Shown here: one piece after another, positions 38,695-51,117 of the stretch
Position numbering within the stretch: the first letter of the stretch is position 1
How the letters are laid out: each line of letters starts with the position of its first letter
NCBI GenBank assembly: GCA_005281725.1
Contig: SSBO01000009.1
Coordinates: 8,246,303-8,310,302, forward strand
Direction of reading: 5' to 3'
DNA from: Wuchereria bancrofti
Taxonomy: Eukaryota; Nematoda; Chromadorea; Rhabditida; Onchocercidae
Length of the DNA: 64,000 nt
Notes under the pieces: model-generated
The model's database searches: none
The model's input: the letters and a program-made list of their open reading frames with translations, nothing else
What the model was told of the DNA's origin: nothing
Program-made: the position numbers and the translations under genes

Positions 38695-39956
38695 ATGGCT
38701 CGACGTTCGCTAATTTCACCATTTTCACCACGTTTCAGTCGATTTTTCGATGAGTTCCGTGATCTCGACATTGAACGACCATTCTTTCAACGTCCCTATT
38801 GGACAGATTATCAATTCGAAGATGCTCATAAATTAGGTTCCGGTATTGGCGAGGTTATCATTCTCTTTAAATCCTTTTTTTTCTCTGCCCTCTCTCTCTC
38901 CCTCTCTTTTGAATACTCTTTATTGATGTAATGCACGTCCAATAGATTTAAATTTAATATTTACTTGAACACTGCAACTTTTTTTTTAGTTTCAAATGTT
39001 CATCAAGTAGTCATACAAATTTAGTTATCATTATTTGAAAAAATATTTAATTTTACGTGAAAATCCTAATCTAATACATATTTTTGAATTCCTAGTTCCA
39101 TTTCCAGTTAAAATTTGTTCATTATTAATAAAACTATTTTCCTTAATTAAGTTAACAATTTATTTCTCCCAATTTGGAATATTTTTCACAAAAACTTCAA
39201 AAAACAAAGCTTCATTTCTTGCCTTTTGACCTCCGTCCTATCAGTAGTATCAGTATATTGGATCTTTTATCAATTTCATCCCTTATCAGTCATAATTTAA
39301 TGTTTTAGATAACCGATAATGATGAGCATTATTCGGTGACCATTGATGTATCACAATTTGCGCCCGATGATTTGAAAGTTTCTGTAAGTGATGGAATTGT
39401 TACCATTGAGGGTAAACATCCAATGATCAAAGATCAGTTTGGAGAAGTTAGCAAATTTTCCTTTTTTTTTTCATTGCCTAATGCTTATTTTAACCACTTA
39501 AGACAAGTAAATACTGGTTAACGTATAAATTTCTATGCAATATTCGATTTAGTCCTTTATTGTATAAGCAAAATATATAACCATAATTTTAATTAAGAAT
39601 AAAACTGGAATTAAAATCCAATAAAAATTCTCGTCAACATCCTTAGGAACATATATTTTAAGATTATATGTGTGGAATATAATCATAATTTCAAAATGAC
39701 ATAAACTAATTTTTTTCTTTCCAAACAATAACTTTTTAAACATTATATGATCATACTTGAAAAATTACTTTAGTTTTACTGAATGGACTTTTAGATTGAG
39801 CGTCAATTTACTCGTCGTCTAATGCTACCAAAAGATATAAAACCTGAATTGGTAACGAGCGAACTAACGAAAGATGGTAAATTGACGATACAAACACCAA
39901 AGAAAGAGAAAAACCAGGCGCAGACAAGGACAATACCAATTCTGCGAAAAGACTAA
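38695..39956 (+). CDS. Small heat shock protein (HSP20 / alpha-crystallin), three exons, 152 aa
   Basis: Exons 38695-38853, 39309-39446 and 39795-39956 (459 nt, 152 codons plus TAA) join in phase 0. The ATG lies about 22 bases after a TTTTTTTTAG acceptor, fitting trans-splicing. The N-terminal 45 residues are Arg/Phe/Pro-rich (SPFSPRFSRFFDEFRDLD), as in nematode HSP-16-type proteins. The alpha-crystallin domain spans about residues 54-130: YSVTIDVSQFAPDDLKVSV, then GIVTIEGKH, the arginine-rich FTRRLMLP strand, and the G-x-L motif DGKLTIQTP. A short basic C-terminal tail carries IPIL, an I-x-I-type anchor motif. Such proteins are ATP-independent oligomeric chaperones that hold unfolding clients. 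AATAAA lies at 40063-40068, about 107 bases after the stop. It is convergent with the TTC5 gene. I saw no clear heat shock element upstream. Confidence 0.93.
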
Positions 39957-40882
39957 TAGAAATTATCATGTCAGAAATGTCTGAACACATACAAATGTAT
40001 GTCGCAATATAAAAAAAGACTTCAAATTATTTGTGTTCAAAAACTTTTATATAATAGTTGAAAATAAAGAAGAATGGAAAAACTTTTCTGTGCTTTTGTC
40101 ATACATATGAAAAAAAGAAAAAAAAACTCTCCACATTTAATAAATAAAACTACCAATAAATGCAATTTTCAAATTTATCATTTTTCAGAATATTTTCGAA
40201 TTACTGCTGCAGATTTTTCTATATCTCGCTTTTTATTAAAGCAAATATGACTATTAAATAAAGTTCATAATCTAAATTAATTTTTGTGTGCGTATTATTT
40301 CAAATGCTTCTTAATTATCATAAGATTTCAGAAACTTTTTTGTCTGCATTAGAAAAATTTAATCTATCTTTTCAAGAAAAAATAAGAATTAAAAAACAAA
40401 TGTAATCTTGTGGAATAATTAATGTAAATTTTATTGATATGGTAAGTTAGACATACATACAGCGCACATTATAGAAAGCATTTAAAAACAAATTTTGGTT
40501 AGAAGTGAATACAAAGTTAGAAATGCAACTGTGAAGAATATAAAAGTGCTCATATTGGAGAACAATATATCATTGACTAGACACAACGCAGAATGTAAAA
40601 AAAAAGCTGGCAATAAAAAATTTGATTTAAAACTCGGAATGTATTCGATACTTGTCAACAAAACGGGATGAAATACTTTTTAAGGAACAAAACTTTAAAG
40701 TATTAAACTGAAATAGACACAAATGCTTATACTGGATTAAAGTCAATTACGCAGTACAATGAGTGTCAAATCTAATCTAACACGAATATTAATAACAATG
40801 ATTTCTTTAGAAAATTCCATAGATCCGATTACCATTCTGAGCCATTATGTAACGTAATTCGTTAGAAAAAAGAAAAAAAAGA
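39957..40882. promoter_or_regulatory. Convergent 3' region of the heat shock and TTC5 genes
   Basis: Holds the plus-strand AATAAA at 40063-40068 and, on the minus strand, an AATAAA (TTTATT at 40430-40435) about 450 bases past the TTC5 stop. No other gene is seen. The true cleavage sites are not known. Confidence 0.5.
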
Positions 40883-43800
40883 CTAATGAACAAAATCAGC
40901 AGCCAATTCACAAAACGCCATACAATCCATCCTTACTAATTTACCATTTCTAAGCATCTTTAACGGATTAGATATACGAACAATCCGAAAATCAAAATTT
41001 TCGCAACCGCTTTCTTCAGATGAAATCTGGAAAAGTAGTTCATTAATTCCAGCATTCAACAACAGAACTTTTAACTGAAAAAAAATTTCAGAACTATCTT
41101 GAATATATAGTCATCAGGTTGGTATAGTTCTTGGTGTCTGCACACCGAAAATGATCATAAATGTTTCCTTGTAAAAGATTTCAAATGCCAAAAATATCTG
41201 CCACTCATCTATATAATATTTATAACATAATTCAGTACCTTAACATCGACAATATGAGGTTCAGGTACAGCTACCGAATCACCAATAACGAGTCCAAATT
41301 TGTTTGATGCATTATAAATGCAAAAAGCACAGCAAGATCCTTCTTTATCACAACCAACAAATGTGCTGAAATCAAAACTGACATAAATCACTTAATTTAG
41401 TTTGTATTTTCCACATTTTTTCACTATTCCAATAATTTTTCATTCTTGTTCATATCATATGAGTACTATACAGATTATAATGATATTATCTCTATCTTTC
41501 TAAACTACACTATATTACGTTTTCAAACAAAGATAATACTGTTACATCCATCTTTCGAGTTCAATTTTATGATTCAAAAGTTCCAGTCACACACACACAC
41601 ACAACACAACACATGCTTTGCTTTGTGTCTAAAGCTAGTCTTGTCTTTGCTGATAAAAATGATTAAAATGATTTTTCAAGAAATGAAAATCCTAATTAAT
41701 GTTAAAATAACTTCTAAAAAAGAAGATGGGAAAGGAAAGCTTACTATGGGATGACTTCTGTATTAAGGATAATTGCAACAACTTTGCCACAAATTACAAC
41801 ATCATCGTTGATTCCTTCCTTCAATTCTCTAAATGAAACTGTCCTAAGGATTTCGATTTTACCACTTCTTTTCTTGAATGGCTTCTTGCAATATACTCCA
41901 AAATCTTCATTAGATATCGAAGATCTGAAGTGTTTCATTTTTTTTGCAGATAATCTACCTGAAATGATCGGTTATTACATAAACGCAAAAAAAAGGGCAA
42001 ACAAGAGTCGGGATTGTTGCAGGTTTTTACACTCTTATGTATTGTACAACTTTGCTAATTGACATCAGCTGAAGATTACAAAATAGTTATTTGTTTCTTA
42101 TAGTCATAAAAATTGATTCGTCATATTTCAGACTTTCATATCGGATAATTTCAACTAATTTAATTAAAAATTTATGTAATCACCTTTCCTCTGCACTTGA
42201 CTATTAATTTGTTTCAAGAATGACAGCAGTGTTTCCAACCGTCCTTTTGTTTCCAGAAATCCTGGATCGTAAGCATTTGCTATTTTTAAATGTTTCAAAC
42301 ACTCTCCATAATTCTGAATAAATTTAAGAGCAGTTGAGTAATTAAGATGCAAATCAGGGCTATAACGTACGTCACCAAGTTGCAGCGCTCTTTCGTAAGC
42401 TTTTTGGGCTTTCTCCTACAACCAAATTGAAATTCAGGGTAAGTGAATGAACTCAAATCAAAGAGAACAAAAAGTACATCACTGATTTATTTACCTAAAA
42501 TATGCTTAAACATTGTAATAAGAAGATTAATCAGTTTAAAACACCAGTTTGATTTTAATACCTCATTTTATTTATATAATGTAACTGACTGTATACTTGC
42601 ACTATCTAACCATTTTAATCAAACTGATAATTAAGTAAAAAAAGAACATGCATTTTAGTATTTGGTCACAGTTATGACAAAAAACAAAAGAAAACAACTG
42701 AACGATCAAAGCGTTTTGCTTTCTTAAAATGATTACCATTTATTTTAAAAACAAAAATAGCAGTTTGCAGAATGAAACAAACCATAAGTTCCATATTTGT
42801 TTGATACTTGAGAAAGAACTGCATCAAACATGAATTTCCTAGTGTGTGCCATGCTTTATCAGAATCAGGATCAAGCTTAACGGCTTCATCAGACAATTTA
42901 GCAGCTTCGTCTTGTAACGACTTTTGAATTTTTGTTTCCACTGTACACAAAGCAATTTGTCGAAGTACTATTGCAAGTGAGGCAAGACATTTTCCAGTAC
43001 GATTCAGAGCTGATGATTTCTGCAGTGATGTAAATTGGATTGAAAAATAATTGAAAAATAAATGATGTAAATTGGAAATGAAGCTGCAAAAATATGCTGA
43101 AAAATTTTAATAAAAATTTTTAAAAAATGAACGAAAAATATGAGGGAAATTTGACAAAATAACTGTTCTTGGAAGGTATTCACACAAACTAGTATTGATG
43201 AAAAAATATCAATGTAATCTGATAAAAATCTTACTGTTTTGAAAAAGTTTTAAAAAATTTAAACTTCTTAATTTAATACTGTCTCTTCATCTGATAGAAG
43301 CACATTAGCATCAGCACTCTCAAATCAGAACACTACTTACACGAAAACAATCCATAGCTGTTGTAAAATCTTCCTTTTTTCTGACACATTCACCAAGTTC
43401 ATACCATGCATCACTCAATGAGGGATCCAATTTTACGGCACGTGATAAATATCTTTCACAATTTGCGTCATAATCCATACAGATGTTTAAAATTCGTCCA
43501 CAAATGTAATTATATCGTGCTGATGTTGATGAATGTGCATTCATATCTAACGGAATATCCTGCAAAAATAAATAATATTTGAATATTAAAAGAAAAATTA
43601 TTAATGATAATGATGCTATTATCATTATTGTCATAAGACAAACAAATTTAAGTAAAATCAACAGTGGCAATTTGTGGAATTTCGAAGCATTATCATTATA
43701 TTTCGGTTGACGCTTATGAATATTGCTCGAAAAATAAGAATTTCTCGAAAAAATAAGCAATATTCGAAAAGTAAACTATCAATTTGCAATTTTCGAGCAT

Positions 43801-44331
43801 TATTTATTTTTTCAGAATGCTGAAACATGAACGAACATCCCTTAACAGCCCAAAAAAAAATTAAACTGAATTGTCATTAATTACAAGAAAACTACCGAAA
43901 TGTAGTGAAATGACTAAATTAACATTCTTTTGACTGATTACCAAGTTATACAAATGATTAAATTATTGAAGTTATGCTTCTTACATGAACATGATGATTA
44001 GTGAACTAACAAGACAATTAAATGATGGAAATTATCAAATATCGAAATGGTTAAGTTGTTAATGAATTACTGAAACAACTAAATTATAACTGAAATACTA
44101 CGTTATTGAAATGATAAAAAGTTATTAAAATTAAGCTTACTGCCATGGATAAACAATAAATAACATTGATAAAAAGAACTATATGTGAAATTAGAATTTC
44201 ACCTGAATTAATGGCAAAACCTTTTCACGAACGGCTTGCTTTTTCTCTTCTAGTGTGGATTTCGGAAACTGTTGATAGTAACAGTCACGGAAACGTTCAG
44301 TTTCCTTAATTTTCTCTTCCAGAACATCCAT
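40883..44331 (-). CDS. TTC5: TTC5/STRAP orthologue (TPR protein with C-terminal OB fold), 449 aa
   Basis: Exons in transcript order: 44331-44203, 43559-43341, 43019-42783, 42415-42184, 41958-41745, 41365-41239 and 41074-40883 (1350 nt, 449 codons plus TAG; the human protein is about 440). TPR helices fill about residues 44-270, e.g. LDPSLSDAWYELGECVRKKE, LDPDSDKAWHTLGN and SPDLHLNYSTALKF. The C-terminal part matches the TTC5 OB-fold domain: DDVVICGKVV, the spliced EVIPYTFVG, and the diagnostic GDSVAVPEPHI. In animals TTC5 binds the N-terminus of nascent tubulin at the ribosome to trigger tubulin mRNA decay, and it was also described as a p300/p53 cofactor. The role here is inferred from orthology. 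The gene is head-to-head with the REPS-like gene, 1.97 kb between start codons. Confidence 0.93.
41589..41612. repeat. Short (CA)n tract in a TTC5 intron
   Basis: CACACACACACAC then ACAACACAACACA within the intron between 41365 and 41745. Simple-sequence DNA. Confidence 0.8.
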
Positions 44332-46301
44332 TTTTTGTTGCCTTTATATTAAAGCCTTAACAGCATGCCCTGCAGAATAAATGGAATAATTTGATTATAA
44401 ACATGATCATTATTACTATCTGTTATTATTATTACAATTAACATCTAACAACAGCACAATGCGTAAAGTTATTGTACGATAACTGCAATTTCATTAAGTA
44501 ATCTTTGCAAAATTATTAACATTTATTTGAAATAGTTGATAATAAAATTCGAAACAAATCTATATTTCCTAGCAGTAACAATACTGTTTAAGAATGAAAA
44601 TATAATATTGTGAAGAGCTAATAATGATTGTTAACATCCATAAGACATCATTTCATGATAATAGTGTACTACGAAAATAGTTCCTGATTATATAGACACA
44701 ACTTGAAATGTTAATAATAAAACTGTTAATCGTGCTTAAAGAATAAATAATAAATACAATGCAATAAAATTACTAGAAAATGCTAGTTCATTAAAAAAAG
44801 AAAAAAAAGTAAATTAAAAATAAAAAATAGGCTTTAGTAATTAAAGTGATGCTCTCAAATAATTAGAAATTAACAAAAATAAACATAAACTCAAGGTTTT
44901 TAAAATATTATAGATTGCAAAATAATATTCGTTATGAAGAGATAACAGGAATTGCTAAGATTTGCAAAATATTATGCCCTCCTTCCACAAACAAAGAAAT
45001 AAAAAACTAAAAAAGATAAGAAATATTTATAACATTAAATAGGACAAACAATACAAGAGAAAAACGAGAAAATGATGCCAATGATAAAAGTGAGAAAAGA
45101 ATTAAGGATTAGACAAAATAGCCTAGTGTTAGAGGAGATAATGAGAGTGTGCAGAATTAGTGATTTTATCTCATTTAATCATTTCTTATCATTCCAATCA
45201 TTTGCATACTGCTCAATTTATCAATCTTACTGCACCAATCATTGAAAATTCAATATTTCCGACCAGTGCGAGAGAAAAAAGGAAATAAAAACGAAGGGAT
45301 AAGGATGAAATTTAACGAACCGCAACAGAGTTTATCATTGGGATAGGAAAATTGCATGGAATAACAATCCTTTTCAGAAATTGGTTAGCTTAGTTTGGTT
45401 TGTTTATTTGAGGGCAACTTTATTTGATTGAAGGAAAAAAGAGAGGTAAAAGTTCGCCTAAATTTCAAGATAATTAGGTACTTAACTGCTTAATTAAAAA
45501 TTTGAGTTCACTGTTTCACTGAAATTTTGCTTTTTTACGTCACAAATTGATCAATTAGTAATGCTTATTAGAGCTTTTGTCTTTTCCATTCTAAGTTTCA
45601 CTCAAGCTGTTCAGCATTTTTGTTGTTAACATTTTAGGCTTTTATCATTTTAGACTTCAGTCTAAATTTTAGACTTCAGATGATGGAATGTTAGGTTTTG
45701 GACTTTTTTTCAAAAAGTAATGTTCGCCATTCTTTTTGACACGCCATTCTAATTATTTGACGTTTGCAACCTAAATTCATTGTTAGTATTGGTTTGCGTT
45801 GAGTGAAATGAAAATTGTTTTCCTTTTTGTATTATAAACTAATGCCAGATTTTAAATAATGTTTCGAAATTAAATAGTAGGCAAAATAGTAGTGGTAAAA
45901 TATTAATAAAAATTAAATGTTGTTCATACTTCGTGAACAAAGACAAATTGCACAAAAATGATTATTATGACTGGTTGAACTAATTTTTTCTTTTATTTCT
46001 TTTTTTTTTTTGTTATAACTGTTAATGTGAACTATTGTGAAATTCATTCGTTTTATGATTCATGAAAATCTCTTAAAATTCATGGCAATTATTTTTTCAC
46101 ATATTGAATTTTATTACAGTGCACGGCAATCTTTTTTCCAATTGTTGTTTCCTTCAAGTTTTCGTTGTTGTCTTTTTTTTAGAATTTTATTGAATATTCA
46201 GTTTTCATGAACCAAACAATAAACATGGATAGAAAAGCGACTGTGTTATAGTGTTTCTGTGGTTAGCTTAATACAACAATTTCAGTCGGAAAAACTTGGT
46301 G
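44332..46301. promoter_or_regulatory. Divergent intergenic region between TTC5 and the REPS-like gene
   Basis: A 1.97-kb interval separates two start codons pointing away from each other, so it must hold both promoters. The plus-strand gene has an acceptor-like TTTCAG at 46280-46285, 16 bases before its ATG. I saw no TATA-type box or known motif that I could defend. A direct TTTTAGACTTCAG repeat occurs near 45650-45680 and its role is unknown. Confidence 0.5.
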
Positions 46302-49300
46302 ATGACGGAAACGGTTGTACATCAGAATCCGGCAGTTGTTACAGTTGCTTCACCAGTACATACCCCATGGAATGTTGATACCCAAACGGCAGTTTCCGAA
46401 ACCTTATCCACTTCCTTAGTAAGTTGCCTAGTCGTTGTTTTCTTCAGTTCATGTGGCTGATTAGTCGAGTTCTTCCTGTGCTTAGTAACTTTTCTGCTAA
46501 TTATACTTAAAAAAGAAATTTCTTTTAATATAGTATTACCTCAGTCCCTGTATTACTGTGTATTACTACGAGAAAAAAGATCAAGATTAAAATATACCAC
46601 TGTCATCATAAGAGAGCATTGTTATGAGAGCATGTTTCTTTAAAATTGGAAAAAGTTGCTTTTCGGCAAACTTTTTAACTGTTTTACATACTTCTGTGTT
46701 TTGCTGGATTCTTGCAAGTCATAACAAGATCTTTTCGAAAAATGTTTAGACTGGAAAGAAAAAGAGCACTCAGAAAGTCTAATTTCTTATCTTACCAGCA
46801 TGAAGAGTATTGTATAATCTATGATTTCTTAACTCGATCAAACTCGATCAATAACGCGATCAATTTTGTTGGCAGTAAGGTATTTTATTTTTCAGGAAAG
46901 GAGACATACGTCGATTAATAACTTTTCTGACAGTGTATCGATGAGCTTGCTTCAAAGTGAATCGCGACGAATGTTGTTCAATCAGAACGTATCATCCTCT
47001 TTAATTCATGCTGAAAAGACTAATCCTTTTGAAACTAGGTCATATATTTTCTATTTGGTTCTGCATTAATTTGTGTGTTTGGATGATGAAAAAACATTTA
47101 AATTTTAAAATTAATCATTTTTTTTTCAGTGGCAATATCAAGGAAGAATTTGCTAGTTCTTCGGATGATTATCTGTCGGATAAAGCTGAAGTTGTATTTA
47201 GTGGGAACACTGCTCCGTCACAAGTAAAACGTTGAGACATATTTTTCGAGTGATTTTGTAGGATGTTGAAGTGATTAATGATCATGTATTGTTAATTTGG
47301 TCGTAGTAATAAGTAGAAATAAGTCGAAGACCTAGTCATGAGGAAGTTATGTGATCACTCATTTTATATTCCTTAAAATATTATTTTAGGGAACATCTCC
47401 TGGCATTAAATGGAAAGCCTTGAATAATTCAGATGAGGAAACAAGTGATGGTTCTGATGAAGTTGATGGTGATACGGACGATGATGGTGATAACGATAAA
47501 GCTGGTCGTAGTTTCCAAAAATTTCAAACTAGAGTGATAACTAAGATTGTATGACAGCTAAATTATTATGATTAATCTGCTTATTATTAATTCAGGATAA
47601 TATATAAGCTATATCTCAAAAAACAATCATTAAAATATTGCATTTTTTTTTTTGGTTAAGGAATTTCATATGTCTTGTTATCGTGACATCATGTTTTTTC
47701 AGATACTGCTAAAGATTTTTCTTGACTTTTTTATTCTCCAGGAATGTCGGACACGGAAACGAAAAATCTTCTAGAAGATGCCATTGAAGACGAAGAAGAA
47801 TCTGATTTGGAAGACAGTAAAACATTGAGCAGTGACATAGGCCGGACGTCGAAATCAGTTCAGGTTCTTGATTATCATATTTTTTCGTATTTCAAGAGAA
47901 AAAAGAAGTTGAAATTATGAGGAAGAGATCAACAAGATGTCAATAAGTTTCGTTTTCTGTGCTTTGACTGTTGCCGTTGTACGATACGTTTGCAGTAGGT
48001 CACATCTTTACTGCTGAGATCTGAGATTTGCCGAAGAATTTTGGATCTTTACTTTTAGTTGTAAATGTTGAATCATCATCTTTCCTTCCGATATGAGTGT
48101 GATTTGGAGAAAACAGATTGAACAAGTTTTCCAGGATAAAAGTTCCTCAGAATCGTTGGCAGAATCATTGTATAAGATGTCCGAAGAACAAAAAACTTAC
48201 TACACAAAGTGTTTTGATCACCTAATGAAAAAAACTGCTGTAAGTATCATTCGGATTTCTTCAGATTTAAGATTATATTTGCTATCTCAGAATATGTCCC
48301 ATGTTTTAATATATGATTCGAAAAGTGATTCGCTTTTATTCAGGATTACCTTTTTGTTATTTATAATATCACTTCATGGAGGAATACTTGCGATTTTATC
48401 TGTTCAACTGTTTCATTCAGTGTATTTGTTTCGTAGTTTGCAATATTCCAATAGAAGAAAGGATGGCAGAAAATAAGGTTTTTTTTACAGGGATGTAGTG
48501 ATGTAAGAGGTGCCATTTGTGGTGCAAACGAACATGTTGTTCAGTTCTTCAAGCGAAGCGGTTTAGATCGTGAAAAACTATCCAAAATTTGGAGTTTAAG
48601 TGATGTAAACGGAGATGGTTATTTGGATTTGAATGAATTCTCAGCCGCTATGCATCTTATTGTTCTGCATATCAAGGTAGCTAGTTATAGATTTGCTTTA
48701 AATTGCTGAAATTGATTTTTTTTGTCTCGGCATTATTTTGCACTTGTGCATTTTGCTTGCCCTAAAATTATATGCAAGTCAGGTTTTACAGACAATTTTT
48801 AGAATAAATCTTTTTTGTTTGAAGAATTTTTATGAGTGCAGTGACAGTCATCTTCCTGTTTCTAGGGTCACATTCCAATTCCAGATGTTATTCCATTTGA
48901 AATTAGTCCCCCAGTTATGCCACGTCGAGATGTCCCACAATTAATTTCTGGTTCGTTATTTCCAAATTTTAAATTGCCTGAGCAATTTTTTGAATTTTAA
49001 CGTTTTTTTCCATCGATTTTTTGAATCTAAAATTCGGTCGCACATCATATATGTATGTCATGGTATGTGCTTATCTACGAATTATTACAGATGATGGTAA
49101 TAGCAGACAAGGGGCAGAAACACGAGCAGCCAATATCATGCAGGACTGGAAACAGTTCGATTACGATGAAGTCGTAGCAGGGGTAACACTTGGACATTAT
49201 CCACAACAATACCATTCCTTCAGTGATCAGCATCTTCATGTTCAATCTGAAAATCAAGTTCATCCTTTGTTTAAATCTGTTTAGGATTTCTTGAAAAATC

Positions 49301-51117
49301 TTGTTACGTTAGCAGCAATTCAGTTATCACATCTTCACTTTTTTTTATTTATAAGTACGTAAGACAGAAATTTATTCATTACTTCAAAACAGCTGACTTA
49401 TTATTGATCTTTCCTTAAATCATTAATGAAGAAATATTTCTTTAACTTTAAGAATTCGAATGTTTCCGAAGGTGACTTTTGCAGGATTATCCTGAAAGAC
49501 TGAGTACCTTCTCGGATGTTCCGCCACTTCTTGTCGATGTACGTCCTACAGCACTAAAAGCCACACAACGTATGGTTTAACTGATGATTCTAACCATTGG
49601 AATGCGCGTAGTCTTCATCCTTACATGATTACTGGTAGTCTCATCGTACGGTATTTCTTAACCAGTTAGAATTAGTTTATTTTGAGTGGGAATATAAGAT
49701 ACTTGCTATTATCAATTCAAGAATCAAGAATTTTTGACAAATTTTAGCTCTAATTTCTGCGATTACGGCCAAAACTGTGTCTCCTTCTAATGTTCAGTTC
49801 AATGATGCTGCAAATTTTGCATTAAGCTCACAAGGACCTAAAGGACCTCCACCGAAGCCACCTCCAAGGCCTGCAAGCAAAGGACATGGACGCAGTGCCA
49901 GCCTAGATTTGAATAATTTTCAAAATTTCGCTCTAACACCTGGGTGTGTTTTGCAACTTTTCTGAAAGTCTCTGAAAATCTGAAATTTTGAAGGTCCTAA
50001 AAGTTTTACACATATCTTACTTCTGGTTATTTATAGATTAAGACTGAATATGGCAGCGGAAACATCACAACGGGGTGCTACTCTGCCTGCTCAAGGATCA
50101 TTACGTCATCCATGTAGTTCTGTGCCTTCTGATACCTTGCATTATATGACAGCAACAGAATATCAAGGTAAGTTTATTGAGGAACGATTCCTGATAAGTA
50201 GTGTAATGAGTATTCGACTTTATTTTCCATGATTTTTTGAGTATATATATTTATATACTGGCCTAATGAATGCAGACGGTATCTTTACCAAGAAAAAAAA
50301 AATAAAAAAAGTTAGCTTCTTATTCCTGTACAGAATTTTTTTATAATACTGATATTATCAAGTAGGAGCGAGTTTTTGCCTGATATCAGCTTTTGTTAAT
50401 CTCTTATCTCCCCTTTTGAATTAAAATGATGAATTAACAGAACATCTAAATCTTGTTTTATGAATGCGTTTTATAGATCCCAGTTCTTCACTTCGGCATC
50501 CTCCTGCTCCTCCGTTACCACCACGATCAACATTTGTCGATGTTAGCGTACAAACGGAAGACATTATGTCATCACGAAGCTTTAATGATGGACGCGAACT
50601 TATCGAGCTCGATATCGATATGGGTGGATTATTTAATCATTTTTCTATTTTTTCTTTATTAAGCTAATTTTTTTTTTCTTTTAATTTTAAGTAACTATAA
50701 AAAAGGAGTGGAAATCTTCGGATTATCTTAACGCTAATTGCTTTATTTATTTCCATTGTATATTGGTTTATTTTCTAGTATCGAAAATTAGTGAGAAGAT
50801 TAAAATGTGGAAAAAGTTCGAAAGAATAATGGTTAAATTTTTTTTCTAAAGAAAAGCGTATCGAGGAATTGTTGGCAGAGGAAGGTAATGCAAGTGCAAG
50901 TAATGGTTGTAATACTAGCACATGTGATGGCGCGACGACAAGTACTCAAGCATCAATCGGACAGGTGAATTGGCAAGTTCGATGTGATCACTTACGTTTA
51001 TTAAACAGTCATTTAGAAGCAGAACGGGCTAAATTAGCGCAAATTAGGTTGCAGCTTGAATTGAGGCTTCAGGAAGCAACTGGTAATCATCCATCGATGA
51101 AGCCAACTTCACTTTAA
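46302..51117 (+). CDS. REPS-like EH-domain endocytic adaptor, 14 exons, about 621 aa
   Basis: Exons: 46302-46418, 46896-47038, 47130-47223, 47390 to about 47486, 47742-47863, 48135-48239, 48491-48676, 48866-48950, 49091-49182, 49485-49569, 49748-49943, 50037-50167, 50477-50623 and 50852-51117. Exon 4's end is uncertain: 47468, 47486 and 47504 are all in frame. One EH domain covers about residues 206-300, with FFKRSGLDREKLSKIWSLSD and a canonical EF-hand loop DVNGDGYLDLNE. It is followed by GHIPIPDVIPFEISPPVMP, as in REPS1/2. Further on are PPPKPPPRP before GRSASLDLNNF (compare the RSSSLD motif of REPS) and a coiled coil ending LQLELRLQE. REPS proteins link Ral effectors to clathrin endocytosis through EH-NPF contacts. 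The human N-terminal EH domain is missing; instead there is an acidic region and an NPF motif near residue 82. AATAAA lies near 51328. Confidence 0.88.

Noticed and set aside
41446..42062. Plus-strand open frames across the TTC5 locus
   Set aside because: They are antisense shadows of TTC5 exons and intron; the minus strand carries the conserved TTC5 motifs and correct splice phases.
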